Assembly: GCF_007753265.1 (NCBI RefSeq) | Contig: NZ_CP036349.1 | Span: forward strand, 892,363 to 956,362 | DNA from: Botrimarina mediterranea | Lineage (GTDB): Bacteria; Planctomycetota; Planctomycetia; Pirellulales; Lacipirellulaceae | Length of the DNA stretch: 64,000 bases | Direction: 5' to 3' | The notes under the pieces: model-generated | What the model was told of the DNA's origin: nothing | Database searches by the model: none | The model's input: the letters and a program-made list of their open reading frames with translations, nothing else | Shown here: piece after piece, positions 54,166-63,231 of the stretch | Numbering within the stretch: the first letter of the stretch is position 1 | How the letters are laid out: each line of letters starts with the position of its first letter | Program-made: the position numbers and the translations under genes

Positions 54166-55401
54166 ATGAAATACGTAATCGTCATCCCCGACGGCGCCGC
54201 CGATGAGGCGCAGGGTTCGCTCGGTGGTAAGACGCCGCTGGAGGCGGCTGCGACACCGCACATGGTCGCGCTCGCGAAGCGGGGCGTTGTCGCGCGGGCT
54301 TGCCATACGCCTAAGTCGCTGCCGGCGGGGAGTGAGATTGGGAATCTTTCGCTGCTCGGCTACGACCCGTTCGCGCACTTTACCGGCCGGGCGCCGATGG
54401 AGGCGGCTGCGCAGGGGATCGAGCTGGGCGAAGGGGATTGGGCGGTTCGTTGCAACACGGTCACCGTCGAGGATCATGGCGACGGTCCGGTGATGGTGGA
54501 CTTCACGGCGGACCATATCACTTCGGAGGAGTCGGCGGCGCTGCTGAAGACGTTGCAGGACGAGGTCGCTAGCGATCCGAAATGGCGGGGCGCCTTGGAG
54601 TTCGTCCCGGGCGTTAGTTACCGCAACCTCTTGATCTGGCGTGGCGACAAGCTGGCGGCGCCGTTCTCAAACGACACCCGCACTCAGGCGCCGCACGATT
54701 GGACCGACTTGGTGATCCACGACGCCCACCCGAAGGGCCCCGGCGGCGGGGTGCTGGTGGATTTGATGGAGGCTTCGGAGCGGATTTTCGCTGACCATTC
54801 CGTCAATAAGAAACGCGTCGCCGAGGGACACAAGCCGGCGACCAGCGTCTGGCTGTGGGGGCAGGGCGGGGCCCCCACATTGCAGCCGTTCGCTGAGAAG
54901 TTCGGGCCGAAGGGGGCGATGATTACGGCGGTGGACCTGCTGCGCGGCATCGCGGCGCTGGTGGGTTGGGACCGGATCGAAGTCCCCGGCGCCACGGGGT
55001 ATCTCGACACCGACTACGCGGCCAAGGGCCGCTACGCGATCGACGCGCTCGGCAAGTACGATATGGTCTGCGTCCACGTCGAGGCGCCGGACGAGGCGTC
55101 GCACGAAGGCCGGGCCGACGAGAAGGTGAAGGCGATCGAAGAGATCGACCGCCACATCGTCGGCCCGCTGGTCGAGGCGCTAGAGAAACGCGGCGAGCCG
55201 TGGCGCATGATGATCAGCCCCGACCACCCGACGTTTCTCAGCACCAAGAAGCACACCCACGGCGACGTGCCCGTGTGCTTGGCGGGCGAAGGGATCGAGG
55301 CCGACGGGGCTGCGTCTTACGACGACAAAGTGGCGGCGGCGTCCGAGTTGGCGTTCCCGAATGGTTGGGATGCGATGCGCTGGTTTATCAAAGGAAGCTG
55401 A
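54166..55401 (+). CDS. apgM: iPGM-superfamily proposed homoserine kinase
   Basis: This 411-residue alkaline-phosphatase-superfamily protein resembles archaeal-type phosphoglycerate mutase (ApgM). It begins MKYVIVIPDGAADE with the metal Asp. LPAGSEIGNLSLLGYDP holds the nucleophile-position Ser, VHVEAPDEASHEG and ISPDHPTFLSTKKHTHGDVPV give the later metal ligands. Members beside hom and lysC are proposed homoserine kinases in organisms lacking ThrB. The context here fits that better than glycolysis, but both remain possible. Confidence 0.88.
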   Translation: MKYVIVIPDGAADEAQGSLGGKTPLEAAATPHMVALAKRGVVARACHTPKSLPAGSEIGNLSLLGYDPFAHFTGRAPMEAAAQGIELGEGDWAVRCNTVTVEDHGDGPVMVDFTADHITSEESAALLKTLQDEVASDPKWRGALEFVPGVSYRNLLIWRGDKLAAPFSNDTRTQAPHDWTDLVIHDAHPKGPGGGVLVDLMEASERIFADHSVNKKRVAEGHKPATSVWLWGQGGAPTLQPFAEKFGPKGAMITAVDLLRGIAALVGWDRIEVPGATGYLDTDYAAKGRYAIDALGKYDMVCVHVEAPDEASHEGRADEKVKAIEEIDRHIVGPLVEALEKRGEPWRMMISPDHPTFLSTKKHTHGDVPVCLAGEGIEADGAASYDDKVAAASELAFPNGWDAMRWFIKGS

Positions 55402-55867
55402 ACCGCCAAGACGCCAGGAGCGCCAAGGAACGCCAAGAGTGCATGAGCCTAGTGAAGCCGCCGATCGACTGGCGAAGCAGATTTGGGAGTCTGCTCTTGA
55501 AGTCCATCGCGTCCTTGGTGCTGGATTCTTGGAATCGGTATATGAAAGAGCTTTGGAAGTCGAGCTATCCGCGCGAGGAATCGAATTCGCCCGACAACAT
55601 CCCGTTGCTCTTACTTACAAGGGAGTGCCGGTCGGCGATGCGAGGCTTGATTTCTTGATTGGTGGTCTTGTTGTCGTGGAATTGAAGTCCGTCGATTTGC
55701 TTCATGCGATCCATCATGCTCAAGTCCTCAATTACCTTCGTGCGACCAGTCTTGAGCTGGGTCTGCTGATCAACTTCAACGTGCCGTTACTTAAAGACGG
55801 CTTCAAGAGAATCGTACTTACCTAACTTTCCTTGGCGATCCTTGGCGCTCTTGGCGACTTGGCGGTT
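55401..55867. mobile_element. Inverted-repeat unit carrying GxxExxY gene 2
   Basis: Terminal repeats aaccgccaagacgccaggag then cgccaaggaacgccaag (55401-55437) and cttggcgatccttggcgctc then ttggcgacttggcggtt (55831-55867) pair at 34 of 37 bases. The left repeat overlaps the stop codon of the kinase gene. The right repeat ends 5 bp before the lysC ATG. Confidence 0.88.
55439..55825 (+). CDS. GxxExxY family PD-(D/E)XK-like protein 2
   Basis: This 128-residue protein shows Gly29-x-x-Glu32-x-x-Tyr35 (AGFLESVYERAL), Asp71 in RLDFLIGG and Glu81-x-Lys83 in VVVELKSV, then HHAQVLNYLRA and LGLLINFNV. It is about half identical by eye to the copy at 53729, and the flanking repeats are of a different family. 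Start GTG 55439 is the first good start after the inverted repeat; an upstream frame would translate the repeat. Its function is unknown. Confidence 0.9.
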   Translation: MHEPSEAADRLAKQIWESALEVHRVLGAGFLESVYERALEVELSARGIEFARQHPVALTYKGVPVGDARLDFLIGGLVVVELKSVDLLHAIHHAQVLNYLRATSLELGLLINFNVPLLKDGFKRIVLT

Positions 55868-55872
55868 CCCCT

Positions 55873-57660
55873 ATGTCACTTATCGTTCAGAAGTTTGGCG
55901 GCACCAGTGTTGCCGATGCCGAGAAGATCCGTGCCGCCGCTCGTCGGGCGCTCCGCGCGCAGCAGCAGGGGGCGCAGGTGGTCATGGTCGTGTCGGCCAT
56001 GGGGCATCAGACGGACATCCTTGTCGATCTCGCCGCGCAGGTTTGTGAAGACGCGCCGGCGCGGGAGATGGACATGCTGCTCTCGACGGGCGAGCAGGTG
56101 TCGGTGGCGCTGATGGCGATGGCGATTCATGATCTGGGTGGGCAGGCGGTGAGCCTTACCGGGGCGCAGATGGAGATCCGCACCGACAGCGCGCACGGCA
56201 AGGCGCGGATCCGTTCGATCGGGGCAGATCGCATTCGCGCGCACCTCGATGCTGGCCGCATTGTGATCGCCGCGGGGTTCCAGGGAATCGACGAGAACCT
56301 CAATATCACGACCCTCGGCCGCGGCGGCAGCGATACGACTGCGGTGGCGCTGGCGGCGGTGCTCGGCGCCGACATGTGCGAGATCTACACCGACGTGGAC
56401 GGCGTGTTCACGACCGACCCACGGATCGAGCCGGCCGCGCGGAAGATGGACTGCGTGTCGCACGACGAGATTCTGGAGCTGGCAAGCCTCGGCGCGGGCG
56501 TGATGCACAGCCGGTCGATTGAGTTCGGCAAGAAGTTCAACGTGCCGATCCACGTGCGCAACTCGGGCGTCTTCACCGACGTGCCGGGCACGATCATCGG
56601 TCCGCTGAGCGAGGCGGCCGACCGCGCGGTGAGCGGCGCGGCGTTAACGAAGAACGAGGCGCAGCTGACGATCGCCGGCGTGCCGGATAAGCCGGGCGTG
56701 AGCTTGGCGCTGCTGGAGTCGTTGTCGGCGGCGAACCTGTCGGTCGACATGATCGTGCAGAGCCGCGGCGCCGATGGGCGGGCGAACATCTCGTTCACGG
56801 TGCTCGACACGGAGCTGAACGCCGCGAAGAAGGCGGCCAGAGAGGCTGCCGCGGCGGTTGGAGCCCGTGAGGTCCGTGTTGGTGAGCCGGTGTCGAAGGT
56901 CTCGGTCGTCGGTCTCGGGATGGCGAGCCAGCCCGGCGTCGCGCGGCGGATGTTCCGCGCGCTAGCCGACGCGGGCATCAACATTCATGCGATCTCGACC
57001 AGCACGATCAAGGTTTCGTGCCTCGTGGCGCGCGAGCAGGGGCAAGAGGCGTTGCGTGTGGTGCACCGCGAGTTCGAGCTCGGCAAGACGCCGTCGAGCC
57101 CCGCGACGATCGAGGACTCGCTCGCCGCCGCGAAGGAGGCGAAAGCCGCCGACGCCGAGGCGGTGATCGCGAGGCTGCAAGCGATGGAAGAGCTGCGGAT
57201 CGACGGTTGTGAGATCGACGAATCGCAGGCGTTGCTCTCGCTACGGAGTGTGCCCGACACGCCGGGCGTCGCGGCGCAGATCTTCGAGGCGATCGCCGCG
57301 CGGGACGTGATGGTGGACCTGATCGTGCAGTCGATCGGTGAAGACGGCCTCACGAGCGTCGGCATCACGGTGCCGCAGAAAGACGCCAAGGCCGCCGCGG
57401 ATATCGTCGCCGAGGTCGCGGAGAAGATCGGCGGCGAGGTGAGCCTCGACCCGGGCGTTGCGATCCTGTCGGTGACGGGCGTCGGCGTCCGCAGCCACAC
57501 GGGCGTCGGGACGCGCATCTTCCGGGCGCTGAGCGCCGCGGGGATCAACGTCGAGATGATCGGCACCAGCGAGGTGCGCGTCAGCGTCGTGATCGGCGGC
57601 GAGCATGGCGCCAAGGCGCTGGCGGCGACGGAGAAGGCGTTCGCGGACGTGATCCGCTGA
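55873..57660 (+). CDS. lysC: Aspartate kinase with four ACT domains
   Basis: This 595-residue enzyme phosphorylates aspartate at the start of the Lys/Thr/Met pathway. VQKFGGTSVAD is the catalytic start, GRGGSDTTAVALAA the substrate loop, and EIYTDVDGVFTTDPR the metal site. ACT-type repeats follow the 260-residue kinase domain: about 265-345, 345-415, 435-520 and 520-595. Four ACT units match cyanobacterial-type enzymes and suggest dual feedback by lysine and threonine. The upstream inverted repeat may cover its ribosome-binding site. Confidence 0.96.
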   Translation: MSLIVQKFGGTSVADAEKIRAAARRALRAQQQGAQVVMVVSAMGHQTDILVDLAAQVCEDAPAREMDMLLSTGEQVSVALMAMAIHDLGGQAVSLTGAQMEIRTDSAHGKARIRSIGADRIRAHLDAGRIVIAAGFQGIDENLNITTLGRGGSDTTAVALAAVLGADMCEIYTDVDGVFTTDPRIEPAARKMDCVSHDEILELASLGAGVMHSRSIEFGKKFNVPIHVRNSGVFTDVPGTIIGPLSEAADRAVSGAALTKNEAQLTIAGVPDKPGVSLALLESLSAANLSVDMIVQSRGADGRANISFTVLDTELNAAKKAAREAAAAVGAREVRVGEPVSKVSVVGLGMASQPGVARRMFRALADAGINIHAISTSTIKVSCLVAREQGQEALRVVHREFELGKTPSSPATIEDSLAAAKEAKAADAEAVIARLQAMEELRIDGCEIDESQALLSLRSVPDTPGVAAQIFEAIAARDVMVDLIVQSIGEDGLTSVGITVPQKDAKAAADIVAEVAEKIGGEVSLDPGVAILSVTGVGVRSHTGVGTRIFRALSAAGINVEMIGTSEVRVSVVIGGEHGAKALAATEKAFADVIR

Positions 57661-57734
57661 GGCTCCCGGCTCGCGGATTATTCGGGCCGCGGAAGCTGGA
57701 CGGATCGTTCGCTGCGTGCGACAGTGTTGGTCCC

Positions 57735-58178
57735 GTGTCCCGCCTTTGGTCCATCGCCGGCTTCGCGATCCGCTTGGCGGTCGCGCTTTCGCTGTGTCTC
57801 GGCGCGGCGACGAAGGACGCGTTCACGCACTCCGCGTTTTGGCTTTCGGGCCTGACAACGGGCGAGGCCGTTGCGGGGGGAGCTTACTTCCATAGCCATG
57901 GGGCGGGGGAGCTGGCTCACTGGCATCCGTTCCCGGTTGCTGATTCGGAGCCGACCGCTAAGCCGCTGAGCGGCGGGACGCCAGGTTACAGGGCGGCCAG
58001 TGGCGACGTTCACGACCACGTGTGCCCGCCTGCTGTGCCGGGCGTCGTTGCGACGCTCTCGATCGCGCAGGCTCTGTCGATTGCTCCCCCGACGGAGTTG
58101 GGGCGACTCTCGACGCGCGTCGATGCATCGTCATCGAAGTGGCGCGCCATGCGGCCACGCGGGCCGCCCGCGGCTTAG
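57735..58178 (+). CDS. His-rich small exported protein of unknown function
   Basis: This 147-residue protein starts at GTG 57735 and has a hydrophobic N-terminus (about 5-24). [14 protein letters not shown] (about 53-66) and DVHDHVCPP are His-rich and might bind metal. The C-terminus is Pro/Arg-rich. I do not recognise the family. It lies between lysC and a DUF1559 gene. Confidence 0.5.
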   Translation: MSRLWSIAGFAIRLAVALSLCLGAATKDAFTHSAFWLSGLTTGEAVAGGAYFHSHGAGELAHWHPFPVADSEPTAKPLSGGTPGYRAASGDVHDHVCPPAVPGVVATLSIAQALSIAPPTELGRLSTRVDASSSKWRAMRPRGPPAA

Positions 58179-58276
58179 CGTCGCCCTTCTTTCTCCGCGT
58201 CGCACATCTCCGAATCGGTTCCGCGCTTGCGGGAACTGGTTGCGTGCGGCGTGTCCTTGGTCTCGGGAGCGATTTC

Positions 58277-59125
58277 GTGCGCTCGCGCTGCGCTTTTACG
58301 CTCGTTGAGCTGCTGGTGGTGATCGCCATCATCGGCGCGCTCGTGGCGCTGCTCTTGCCGGCGGTTCAGTCGGCGCGGGCGGCGGCGCGGCGGACGCAGT
58401 GTGCGAGTTCGATGCGGCAGCTCGGGATCGCGACGCACCAGTACGCCGACACGCATCGGGGCGACTTTCCATTGCTCGCTTACACAAACCGTGCCTACAC
58501 GGAATGGGAGCAATCGCCCGACGCGACGCCGGCGGACCAAGAAGAAGTCTCTTGGATCGCCACGCTGGCGCCGTACGCCGAGGACGTCGATGCAATTCGC
58601 CTTTGCCCGGACGACCTCGTGCGGATCAACGGCGAAGCGCTGACGAGCGACGAGATGAAAGCAGGCTCGGGTGTACCTCCGGGGATGCTGCGGGCCGACA
58701 CGAGCTACGCGATGAACGGCTACTTGCGTTATCCCGACCGCGTCCCGGCCGGGGCGCCGCCGGCAATCGCCAAGGCGATTCGGCAGCGGCAGGAGGGGAT
58801 GGTCGGCTCGCTGTACGACCTCGCCGCGACGCACCAGACGCTGATGATGCTGGAGAGCATCGCGGCCGATGGGGCGGCGGGAGTGTTTGCCCGGGCGGAC
58901 CACACGCATTCAGAGATGTGGTTCGTCGACGCCGAGTTGCTCGACGAGGGCGAGCGGCGCGAACAGGTGTACGGCGCGGTGACCGAGGAGGTCGCCGTCG
59001 ATCGTCACCCAGGACGCGTCGCGAACTACCTGTACGCCGACGCCCACGTGGAAGTGATCTCGTCGGAGACGATCGCGGCGTGGTGCGCTGAGAACTTCAA
59101 TTTTGCGAAGCCGCCGCAGCATTAG
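58277..59125 (+). CDS. DUF1559 type IV pilin-like protein
   Basis: This 282-residue protein begins with a prepilin-type signal, [20 protein letters not shown], then [17 protein letters not shown], the standard DUF1559 start. The body ends in [12 protein letters not shown], a form of the family's C-terminal DGHVE-like motif. The start GTG 58277 has gggag 7 nt upstream; a longer frame adds 85 residues overlapping the previous gene. DUF1559 proteins are numerous in planctomycetes and their function is unknown. Confidence 0.88.
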   Translation: MRSRCAFTLVELLVVIAIIGALVALLLPAVQSARAAARRTQCASSMRQLGIATHQYADTHRGDFPLLAYTNRAYTEWEQSPDATPADQEEVSWIATLAPYAEDVDAIRLCPDDLVRINGEALTSDEMKAGSGVPPGMLRADTSYAMNGYLRYPDRVPAGAPPAIAKAIRQRQEGMVGSLYDLAATHQTLMMLESIAADGAAGVFARADHTHSEMWFVDAELLDEGERREQVYGAVTEEVAVDRHPGRVANYLYADAHVEVISSETIAAWCAENFNFAKPPQH

Positions 59126-59167
59126 AGGCGGCTTTCGTTTCACAACAACAAGGCTGTTCCGAACGAC

Positions 59168-59262
59168 CTTGCGGGAGGGGTCTCCCGACCCCGATTACGC
59201 GCACCATGCCGTGTTCGGCCAAGAGACCGTATTCGGCGTCGGGAGACGACGCCTCCCACAAG
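59168..59262. repeat. Family B REP element, copy 4
   Basis: cttgcgggaggggtctcccg ... gggagacgacgcctcccacaag contains gattacgcgcaccatgccgt. It is slightly longer than other copies, with a duplicated gacgac near the right arm. Confidence 0.85.
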
Positions 59263-59303
59263 TTGGATTCCGGAGCGGCGCCTACACCTTGAGGATTTTA
59301 TCG

Positions 59304-60101
59304 ATGAAGAAGCTTACGATTGCGATGGGACTTGTGTCGCTTACTACTTCGAGCGTGGCGCCGGAGGCCTTCGCTCACGGCAGCGGCGGCGATATCGCTG
59401 TGTTTGAGACAGATGGGAAGGCGGACGTTGGTTACGCCAAGCTAGACGAAGACGACATCGAGCAGATCGCTTTCGATCCGAACGACAGCGTTTTCCAAGC
59501 GGTGCTCGTGCCGCTGGCGACCAACCCGGTGATCCCCTACGACCTCTCCTCGACCGAGCCGGGTTACGACGCCAACGAGGGAGACCTGCCGGCACTCGCC
59601 GAGATCTTCTGGAACCTGCAAGAGCTGTCGTACTGGGACGGCGCCGGCACGCCGAACTTTGCGCCCGCTACGGGTGTGGCGGGCGGCTATGCGCCGCAGC
59701 CCGTCGTCACGCAGGCTAGCGGCGGCTTCCACACGCACGAGCATTTCGGCCTGGAAGACCTGACCGCCGACGGGCAGCCGATCCCCGACGGCGTTTACCT
59801 GGCGGAGTTCACGATCAGCGTCGAGGGTTTGGAGGATTCGGACTCGTACTACATGGTGTCGCTCGTCGAGAGCTTGGTGAACGACGCGGCCGACCCGATC
59901 GCGTTGGGGGAGGAGATCGGCGAAGCGGTGATAGCGTTCATGGAAGACCCGTCGTCGGGCGCGCCGGTGGTTGGGGGCAAGGATTTTTCTTTCTACGCCA
60001 GCGCCATCCAACACGCCGAGTCGCTCGTAGTCCCTGAGCCGACCACTCTGGCGATGGTGGCGATGCTGGCTGCGTGTGTCCCTGCCCGGCGCCGCGGTTA
60101 G
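59304..60101 (+). CDS. Exported PEP-CTERM protein, tandem paralogue 1
   Basis: This 265-residue protein has a signal peptide (about 1-22) ending before HGSGGD. The segments LQELSYWDGAGTPNFAPATG and GFHTHEHFGLEDL recall the next gene (HWDGAGEPNFITAED, ALHAHRYWELAG), so the two probably arose by duplication. It ends VVPEPTTLAMVAMLAACVPARRR, a PEP-CTERM anchor. The role is unknown. A terminator follows. Confidence 0.85.
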   Translation: MKKLTIAMGLVSLTTSSVAPEAFAHGSGGDIAVFETDGKADVGYAKLDEDDIEQIAFDPNDSVFQAVLVPLATNPVIPYDLSSTEPGYDANEGDLPALAEIFWNLQELSYWDGAGTPNFAPATGVAGGYAPQPVVTQASGGFHTHEHFGLEDLTADGQPIPDGVYLAEFTISVEGLEDSDSYYMVSLVESLVNDAADPIALGEEIGEAVIAFMEDPSSGAPVVGGKDFSFYASAIQHAESLVVPEPTTLAMVAMLAACVPARRRG

Positions 60102-60113
60102 CACTGCCCGAGG

Positions 60114-60148
60114 GAGCGGGGCGGGCTTCGCGGCCCGCTCCGCTCTTT
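60114..60148 (+). terminator. Terminator after the first PEP-CTERM paralogue
   Basis: gagcggggcgggc pairs with the mirror gcccgctccgctc (one mismatch) around a short loop, followed by tttaa. It starts 13 bp after the stop codon. Confidence 0.75.
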
Positions 60149-60174
60149 AACTACCGAAAGTTCTTCGGACGGTC

Positions 60175-60242
60175 ACCCGCGGCTAGCGCCGACGGCTCAG
60201 GTGAGTCGCTCTCAACTTGAGCCGTCGGCGCTTGCCGCGGGT
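60175..60242. repeat. Palindrome of the gccgtcggcgctagccgcgggt type
   Basis: acccgcggctagcgccgacg then gctca (60175-60199) mirrors tgagccgtcggcgcttgccg then cgggt (60218-60242) over 25 bp. Half copies lie near 4844 and 16525. Confidence 0.88.
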
Positions 60243-60281
60243 GGCGCCCCGATCGCCCCGCCATCGCTCAATAGCAACCCG

Positions 60282-61280
60282 ATGTCATCACGACTCCTGA
60301 GATACGCCAGCGCCGCCGCGCTGCTGCTTACTGTCGCATCCAACGCGTTCGGTCACGGCGAGGGAGTCCTCGTCCAGCGGCAGGGAGATCGCCTCGTCAC
60401 CGGCTACGACAGCGATGCACCGGGCGGGCAGACGATCGGCACGCGCGTGTTTAGCTCCTACCTTCCTTCGAACGGCCTGACGACCGACCCGTCGTTCCTG
60501 TCGGTTTCACCGGCGCCGGCGGGGACGGAGTCCTTGGCGGCGGGCGAGGACGTCTTTTGGGATTTTCTGCCGCTGACGACCGGCGGCGTGACATCGAACT
60601 TGATGCACTGGGACGGCGCCGGTGAGCCCAACTTTATTACCGCCGAGGACGCGTCACTTACGCTCTACGATCCCAACTTCATCGCGGCGAACGTCGATGG
60701 CGCCGCGGCCGCGGTTCCGGGGGAGCGGGTCGGAACGACGACCTCCAACGCGCTCGCGTTGCACGCGCATCGCTACTGGGAGCTCGCAGGCGCCGGCGAA
60801 GCCGCCGCGGCGCCGGGCGTGTACGTGGCGTCACTCCGGTTGCGGATGGACGGCTTGGCGCCTACCAAGTCGTTGTACTTCGCGTTCGCCACCTTCGGCA
60901 CGCCGATCGCGGCGCTGAGCGAAACTGTGGTGTGGCTCAACGACCGAGTAGATTCACTACTCTTACGTGGCGACTACAACTTCGACGGCTCGGTAAACGC
61001 TGCTGACTACGATGTCTGGTCGCAGCAGTACGGCTCTGCGACGCCAACGCCAGTGACGGTTGGCGAGGCCGACGGCAACGGCGACGGCGTCATCAACGCG
61101 GCGGATTACACGGTTTGGCGAGATTCTATCGTTGCGAGTAGTTCGCTGCTTATTCCTGAACCGGCGACGATTCTGCTGGTCGGGGCCCCCATGCTCGTCG
61201 TTGTTTCTCGCCGTCGTTGTTACGGCCGACCTAGTACATTACCGATGGAGGCTCTTGATTTCCGGTCCAGACGATTTTGA
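60282..61280 (+). CDS. Exported PEP-CTERM protein with dockerin-like repeat, paralogue 2
   Basis: This 332-residue protein has a signal peptide (about 1-23). The body is related to the preceding gene. Residues about 226-285 carry a dockerin type I-like pair, GDYNFDGSVNAADYDVW and ADGNGDGVINAADYTVW, which binds calcium. The PEP-CTERM tail IPEPATILLVGAPMLVVVS follows, but 23 extra residues come after it. The last 50 bp overlap the 3' end of the opposing gene. Confidence 0.85.
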   Translation: MSSRLLRYASAAALLLTVASNAFGHGEGVLVQRQGDRLVTGYDSDAPGGQTIGTRVFSSYLPSNGLTTDPSFLSVSPAPAGTESLAAGEDVFWDFLPLTTGGVTSNLMHWDGAGEPNFITAEDASLTLYDPNFIAANVDGAAAAVPGERVGTTTSNALALHAHRYWELAGAGEAAAAPGVYVASLRLRMDGLAPTKSLYFAFATFGTPIAALSETVVWLNDRVDSLLLRGDYNFDGSVNAADYDVWSQQYGSATPTPVTVGEADGNGDGVINAADYTVWRDSIVASSSLLIPEPATILLVGAPMLVVVSRRRCYGRPSTLPMEALDFRSRRF

Positions 61281-62007
61281 GCGCCAGTGGGCGCCATTGC
61301 TTAGAGTCCTCGGCGTACCAAAAACGGAAGAAATAGGGGCTGCGAATACGGCCCAGACCGTCGTCGTGCTCAATGAGAACACGTACGTCCGCCAAGAGGG
61401 CGGGGTTGGTGCGACTGACTTGCTCGAAGATGGGGTTGCCGGTGAACGAGGGGAGATAGATCCTTTCGTTTCCCCAGACCCATGACTCGTTGCGTCCCAT
61501 CTGGACCATCGAGACTTCCCGCAACGAACGCGGCTTCCATAGATAAACTTGGGTCGCGCCGGCTACCACACCGGCGCAATGTGGCTCGATATCGCTGATG
61601 GCTTTTGACGAGTCCGACGCAGACTTGAGTCCACGGTCTCTCATATAGGCGACGAGTGTGTCGGGGTCGGCTGCGCCGATGGCCGTGACAGCGCCGGTGA
61701 TGGCGTCGATGAGGTCAACTTGCTCATGGGAGGTTAGTGGCCGATGGGCGACCGACCGGCCGAAGCCGGCCGCATTGCGGCCTTGCTCAAGCCGTCCTTC
61801 GGTGCTGATCGTTTGCCGCAGTGCGTCGGGAGCATCGGCTAGCGGGACTGCCGACAGGTCCTCCCAGCTATCAACGATCTGCTTGCGGAGGACCTGCCTT
61901 GTGTTGGGCGGCGTCCGCTCGGGTTGGCGCCGGGCGTACCAGACCGCGCCGTTAGCGACGATGAGCAGAACAGCTGCGGCCGCGGCGATGAGTTGACGAC
62001 GATTCAT
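61231..62007 (-). CDS. Hypothetical membrane-anchored protein
   Basis: This 258-residue protein has an N-terminal transmembrane or signal segment (QLIAAAAAVLLIVANGAVW) and a soluble part of unknown fold containing SHEQVDLIDAITGAVTAIG and RSPYFFRFWYAEDSKQW. I do not recognise the family. It lies downstream of a DUF1559 gene in the same direction (115 bp) and may share its transcript. ATG 62007 precedes the hydrophobic segment. Confidence 0.72.
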   Translation of the reverse strand: MNRRQLIAAAAAVLLIVANGAVWYARRQPERTPPNTRQVLRKQIVDSWEDLSAVPLADAPDALRQTISTEGRLEQGRNAAGFGRSVAHRPLTSHEQVDLIDAITGAVTAIGAADPDTLVAYMRDRGLKSASDSSKAISDIEPHCAGVVAGATQVYLWKPRSLREVSMVQMGRNESWVWGNERIYLPSFTGNPIFEQVSRTNPALLADVRVLIEHDDGLGRIRSPYFFRFWYAEDSKQWRPLALKIVWTGNQEPPSVMY

Positions 62008-62121
62008 CGATAGATTTGCTACGACGGGCATGAGGGACGCGACGAAACCCACCAATCGCCTAGCTCCGATCGGTTCGTCAAGCTCGCTGCGTTTGTTGTC
62101 GCGTAAGTAACGGAGGTGGGA

Positions 62122-63231
62122 TTACTCACCGCCGTCGAGGCGGTTGGCGGCGGCGCGGTGAGCTTCGGGCGCGATGTCGTACGCGACCGTTGAGGCTGAG
62201 CCGTCGCAGAACGCCATGTGCATCGCCGATGGGTGCGCGCTGCCGAAGGCGTAGATGTTGGGAAACCCGGCTTTACTGGTGTCGGCCTGCGGCTGGTACT
62301 CGCCTTGCGACCAGGGCGAACGCGGGTTCCAGGCGACACGGTGGTTGTCCCACTCGTAGCCGGCCCACGCCGTCTGGTTGTCGCCCATCATGACAACGCT
62401 GTCGACGACGTTGACGTCTTCGTAGAGCGACGGACGGAGGAACTTCTCGCCAACCAAATAGGTCTTGCTTGTCCCGTCGGTGATCTGGGCGGGACGCACC
62501 TCGCTACGGTAGTAGCTGACGCCAGTTTGGTAATACGGTGTGGCGGGGTCGTTCGTCGGCGTCCAGTTTGTTGGAGCGTGCTTGAGCGCAGCGTAGCTGT
62601 CGGGCGTCCACATGTTGGGCTCGCCGATAAACGCCTCAGCGGCGCTGTAGAGGGCGTCGCCGCTGTTGGCGGCGTAATCGGTCTTGGTGACGCGACCGTG
62701 GGGGACAACGCCGCGGCCGGTGACCGGCGTCCATGGCGCATTTCCCGAAGTCTTGAAAGGGTAGGGCTGCGCGGGACGGCGGCTGGGGCAGTAGAAAACA
62801 TCCGGTGCCGACAGGAGGAGTGTCAGGTATCCGGGCGCAAGGGGCTCAGCCGTCACGTCCTCGCCAGCCGCTGCGTCGCGGAGAACGCTTAGTTCGAGGT
62901 AGTCCAAAACACTGAAGGGCCAGCCGCCGGGTTGATCGCGGCCGTAGCCTCGATCCGCGTCGGCGACGAAATCACCCGACCACCCCCCGCTGGGGAAGTA
63001 GCCGTGTGTCGTGACGTGCAGCTGCGTCGCGAGGCCTATCTGCCGCAGGTGGTTCAAACAGGTCGCCCGCCGAGCGGCTTCGCGCGCCGACTGCACCGCG
63101 GGGAGCATCAGCTGCACTAAGAGCCCGATGATCCCGATGACCACCAGCAGCTCGATCAGTGTAAAACCAGCACACAGCGATCGACTGGCGGGTTTATGGC
63201 AGACCTGCCAAGCCTTGTGGGTCCGATCCAT
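62122..63231 (-). CDS. DUF1559 type IV pilin-like protein
   Basis: This 369-residue protein has the prepilin motif [20 protein letters not shown] at about 21-40, then [18 protein letters not shown], the DUF1559 signature. The C-terminal [22 protein letters not shown] contains the family's H-G/P-x-x-x-F-x-DGSV-like end. It is a full-length, canonical member. Confidence 0.93.
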   Translation of the reverse strand: MDRTHKAWQVCHKPASRSLCAGFTLIELLVVIGIIGLLVQLMLPAVQSAREAARRATCLNHLRQIGLATQLHVTTHGYFPSGGWSGDFVADADRGYGRDQPGGWPFSVLDYLELSVLRDAAAGEDVTAEPLAPGYLTLLLSAPDVFYCPSRRPAQPYPFKTSGNAPWTPVTGRGVVPHGRVTKTDYAANSGDALYSAAEAFIGEPNMWTPDSYAALKHAPTNWTPTNDPATPYYQTGVSYYRSEVRPAQITDGTSKTYLVGEKFLRPSLYEDVNVVDSVVMMGDNQTAWAGYEWDNHRVAWNPRSPWSQGEYQPQADTSKAGFPNIYAFGSAHPSAMHMAFCDGSASTVAYDIAPEAHRAAANRLDGGE

